Of a DNA stretch of 29,234 nt, positions 27,137 through 29,234 are shown piece by piece. Each line of letters opens with the position of its first letter. Within the stretch, counting starts at the first letter, position 1. The notes under the pieces were generated by a model. That model was given only the letters and a program-made list of their open reading frames with translations. It was not told the DNA's origin and did no database searches. The position numbers and the translations under genes are program-made. This stretch comes from 0-14-3-00-62-12 sp034440555 (lineage in GTDB: Bacteria > Pseudomonadota > Gammaproteobacteria > Xanthomonadales > Ahniellaceae): positions 1 to 29,234 of the forward strand of contig JAWXCG010000140.1 in the NCBI GenBank assembly GCA_034440555.1, read 5' to 3'.

Positions 27137-27565
27137 ATGCCCCACATTCACGCCCCTGGACTCGTTTTGCGATTCGATCCCAAAACATTGGCTGCACAAG
27201 GTGCCACCTACACCGGAAAGGATGACGTGGAACTGTCGGCGCAACAGTATTTTGTCTGCATCGAAGCAAATGCCAAGGATGCACTGTGGGTTCCGTTGTT
27301 CCCCGGCCCTGGCCCAGGCCGCAAAGGCATTCCAGCGACAGCGAAATCGGGCCATACACGTTGGACCAAGTCCTCGTCGTTCTATGACAGCGCGCAAGTG
27401 TGCAGGATCGCGCACAAAGCTGCGCACAAAGCTGCGGAAGTGGCCTACGATGAATCCTCGCCAAAGTCGCCAAGCCGAATGCTGCCGGCGCAGCTGCCGC
27501 TTCGTGTCGAGTTTCCTGACGACTCCGCGTTTCGGCCAATGGCCGGCAATGTAGCGATCCGTTGA
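27137..27565 (+). CDS. Hypothetical protein (142 aa) bracketed by inverted repeats
   Basis: ATG at 27137 has GAGG six bases upstream, a good ribosome-binding site; the frame is open far upstream but through repeat copy 2, which is not coding. The protein MPHIHAPGLVLRFDPKTLAA... has no signal peptide or membrane helix. It contains a Pro/Gly turn (PLFPGPGPGRKGIPATAKSG), a small duplicated stretch (IAHKAAHKAAEV) and a basic/Ser-rich C-terminal part. I do not recognise a family. It sits alone between copies 2 and 3 of the 137-bp repeat in opposite orientations, as a cassette would. Confidence 0.65.
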   Translation: MPHIHAPGLVLRFDPKTLAAQGATYTGKDDVELSAQQYFVCIEANAKDALWVPLFPGPGPGRKGIPATAKSGHTRWTKSSSFYDSAQVCRIAHKAAHKAAEVAYDESSPKSPSRMLPAQLPLRVEFPDDSAFRPMAGNVAIR

Positions 27566-27662
27566 GCTGCGCGAAGGTCTGTACGCGCGACCGAAGCAGA
27601 ATGCGCCAAGTCGTGCATGCGGCGAGAGCCCAGATGCGCCGCGGCGCTATGACGCCCGTACA

Positions 27663-27799
27663 TTAAGGAAGGTCTGAATAAGTCACCACTTCGTCTTCGC
27701 TACCCAGCTTATTGCTTGCCACGCCCCCAAAACCTGCGGTTTTTGCCCCCTGACTCAGGGGGCTGTCACGGCCTTCGGACTTGTTCAGAGGTTCCTTAA
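27663..27799. repeat. 137-bp palindromic repeat, copy 3 (family A)
   Basis: Same orientation and length as copy 1, with perfect TTAAGGAA/TTCCTTAA ends. Inside are AAAACC-TGC-GGTTTT (27729-27743) and GCCCCCTG-ACT-CAGGGGGC (27745-27763), the latter an 8-bp stem with a three-base loop. The last bases overlap the left end of the family B element. Confidence 0.92.
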
Positions 27800-27972
27800 G
27801 GCGTCGCGCATAGATAATGTGATCGGATTGCGCCGGATTTTATCCCGCCTGCTCGGCGCTCAAAGAGACCCGTAGTCGGACTACGCAATCCTTTGGGCAA
27901 CAACGCAGCCGGGTTAAAAGACCAGCAAGGGTGTCACGTCCAAAAGAGGCGCATTATTTCTGCGCGACGCCT
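27799..27972. mobile_element. 174-bp MITE-like element (family B)
   Basis: Bounded by perfect 12-bp terminal inverted repeats, AGGCGTCGCGCA (27799-27810) and TGCGCGACGCCT (27961-27972), and imperfectly paired further inward to ATAATG. The interior is partly palindromic: CGTAGTCGGACTACG (27871-27885) and GGATTGCG/CGCAATCC around it. There is no coding capacity and no obvious target duplication. One end of a second copy is at 29185. It abuts repeat copy 3, which suggests insertion beside or into it. Confidence 0.75.
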
Positions 27973-28107
27973 GAGCAGAACTGACCGCGTAACCGGCATT
28001 GTCGCGTTTCAGCATGTATTCTGTAACTCAGCTGAGCAGGGCGATGCGATCCTCGCTGCACTCCGGCGAGAAGTGGTCAGCCTCGAGTGGCCGCCAACGT
28101 AGAGCGG

Positions 28108-28715
28108 TCAAATTCGCTTGCAGACAAACTGTGCGTATTGACTCGGACTACCGAGCTCCGGATGCGGTTCGCCGATGCCACCGATGTGCAGTGTGTAGCC
28201 ATGTCGCTTCGCCACGCCGGCGGCCAGGCGCGAAAGCGTGCGCGCCCCCATTCAAAACGGTGGTCGGAATCGCGCAAACACCCATCGGCGAGACCCAGCA
28301 GCGGATTGTATTCACGGTTCGGTGTGGTCACTACTGCAAGCCGCGGCCGATAGTGCGCAAACACGGTGTGCTCGGCAGCCGACATCCGCGCTGGATCGAG
28401 ATGCTCGATCGTCTCGATCATGGTCACCGCATCGTGCACCTGCGCCTGGTGCTGCGGCTGGGTGAAGTTGCCAACGATCAATGTGAGCCGTGTTTCGGAA
28501 AGCGACTTGGACCTCAACTCGCTGCGCGCCAACGCCAGGGCGGTTGCCGAAATGTCGATACCAGTGATCAGGGTGAACTGCGGATAGTCCAGCAATCGCG
28601 ACAGCAGTCGTCCGACACCGCAGCCCAGGTCGAGCACGCTGGTGGCGTTGGCATTGAGTAACAATCCGCTGACCAGATCGAGACGTTCATCGTGCAGTGT
28701 GTGGGGCATCGGCAT
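28108..28715 (-). pseudogene. hen1: Hen1-type RNA 3'-terminal ribose 2'-O-methyltransferase, frameshifted
   Basis: In bacteria Hen1 methylates the 2'-OH at an RNA 3' end in an RNA repair pathway with Pnkp. ATG at 28715 starts MPMPHTLHDERLDLV; the protein shows the SAM loop VLDLGCGVGRLL, the metal-binding ETIEHL (Glu101, Glu104, His105), VVTTPNREYN, and DHRFEW with His152, all Hen1 hallmarks. After RARFRAW the frame turns to nonsense (PPAWRSD), but the other phase continues AAGVAKRHGYTLHIGGIGEP to ..QFVCKRI and a TGA at 28108-28110. One missing base near 28223-28224 explains this; the repaired protein would have 202 residues, equal to the Hen1 methyltransferase domain alone. It could be a true loss or a sequencing error. 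Confidence 0.82.
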
Positions 28716-29184
28716 GCTATGGATGGTTTGCGGCAATGGTACGCGAGCGCCGCGGCATCTCCCAGCACACCTCACCCGCGAGCGGCGGCGGCATGCACCG
28801 GCCGCGGGTGTAGGATTCAAAACAGGGGTGGTACCTGTCGTCGTTGGTCCGGGTGCGCAGATCGCCAAGCTATGCCTGCTGCGCGAGTTGCAAAACTCGC
28901 ACCAGAAGCGAGTGAAAACCAACAATTCGCGTGTCTGTGCGCGGGGCTGATAGTTTTCTCATCGGCGGATTCGCCTATCGGGAATTTGCGCGCTGGTGCG
29001 GGCAAGGGCATCCGCGCATGGAATATGCATGATGAAAAGCGAGCAACAAGCGAGCAGCAGAAACGAGTTCAAGCATTGCTTGGTGGAATCCAGCGCTCAT
29101 TTGCCCAGCGTCGCGTCCAGGCCGGATGTCATGAGTCGGAAGATTCCACCGCACCTGCGCCATCGTTGCGCCCGGTCTGCAGTA
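28716..29184. other. Region without a supported gene
   Basis: About 470 bases between the Hen1-like gene and the family B end. An open frame continues upstream of the Hen1 start, but it is Arg/Cys-rich and not conserved in character. A frame with ATGATG at 29030 runs to 29217 without a good ribosome-binding site. No RNA gene or clear promoter is seen. Confidence 0.4.
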
Positions 29185-29234
29185 AGGCGTCGCGCAGAAG
29201 TAACGTGCCTCTTTTGAACGTGCCTCTTTTGAAC
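29185..29234. mobile_element. End of a second family B element, cut by the window edge
   Basis: AGGCGTCGCGCA at 29185-29196 is the same 12-bp terminal repeat as at 27799, followed by GAAGTAACGTGCCTCTTTTG, close to the right arm of the 27799-27972 element read in reverse. A 15-base unit, AACGTGCCTCTTTTG, is repeated twice at the edge (29202-29216 and 29217-29231), which departs from the other copy. Confidence 0.6.

Noticed and set aside
5560..28715. A defence island made of the PycTM-like and Hen1-like genes
   Set aside because: They lie 22 kb apart among ordinary genes, with no nuclease, cyclase or phage-related genes between them.
28716..28925. N-terminal extension of the Hen1-like frame
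   Set aside because: Arg/Cys/Pro-rich sequence without a start signal; the Hen1 domain begins naturally at the ATG at 28715.
29030..29217. Small plus-strand gene starting ATGATG
   Set aside because: No ribosome-binding site, basic low-complexity translation, and it runs into the family B repeat end.

Overview
The window looks like chromosomal DNA from a GC-rich gammaproteobacterium, most likely of the Xanthomonadales/Lysobacterales. This is inferred from gene content: prmC, a SufT homologue, large secreted proteins, one of them ending in ...IFGNGFE, and many sensor kinases. No rRNA, tRNA, CRISPR array or transposase gene was found.

Left third (1-10.2 kb, all on the minus strand): the start of a Lys/Ala-rich protein running off the left edge; prmC (release-factor glutamine methyltransferase) directly behind a very large membrane/periplasmic protein of unknown function with an internal duplication; a small three-helix membrane protein resembling the Pycsar effector PycTM (DUF5706) but with no cyclase beside it; SufT; and a secreted Asp-box (BNR/sortilin-type) beta-propeller protein.

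Middle (10.3-21.9 kb): a secreted multidomain protein with a clear intrinsic terminator and an unusual C-terminal tail; then a signalling block. This holds an OmpR-type response regulator / histidine kinase / small membrane protein operon, a divergent periplasmic rhodanese-like gene, a remnant of another sensor, a four-PAS histidine kinase, and a Ser/Thr kinase with two predicted extracytoplasmic PepSY domains. A pair of CTTGTAAA direct repeats 11 bp apart lies between the response regulator and the rhodanese gene and looks like an OmpR-family operator.

Right third (22-29.2 kb): an AlgE-like outer-membrane channel, two unrelated FAD oxidoreductases transcribed divergently, and then a repeat-rich end. 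Three copies of a 137-bp palindromic element (13368, 26979, 27663) are present; two of them, inverted, bracket one small gene of unknown function. A 174-bp element with 12-bp perfect terminal inverted repeats abuts the last copy, and another end of the same element appears at the right edge. Between those two ends lies a Hen1-type RNA 3'-terminal methyltransferase broken by a single-base frameshift.

Most interesting: the lone PycTM-like gene, the frameshifted Hen1 homologue without Pnkp, the two repeat families with their bracketed gene, the Ser/Thr kinase-PepSY fusion, and the duplicated 1397-residue membrane protein. No complete new system can be demonstrated from the sequence alone.
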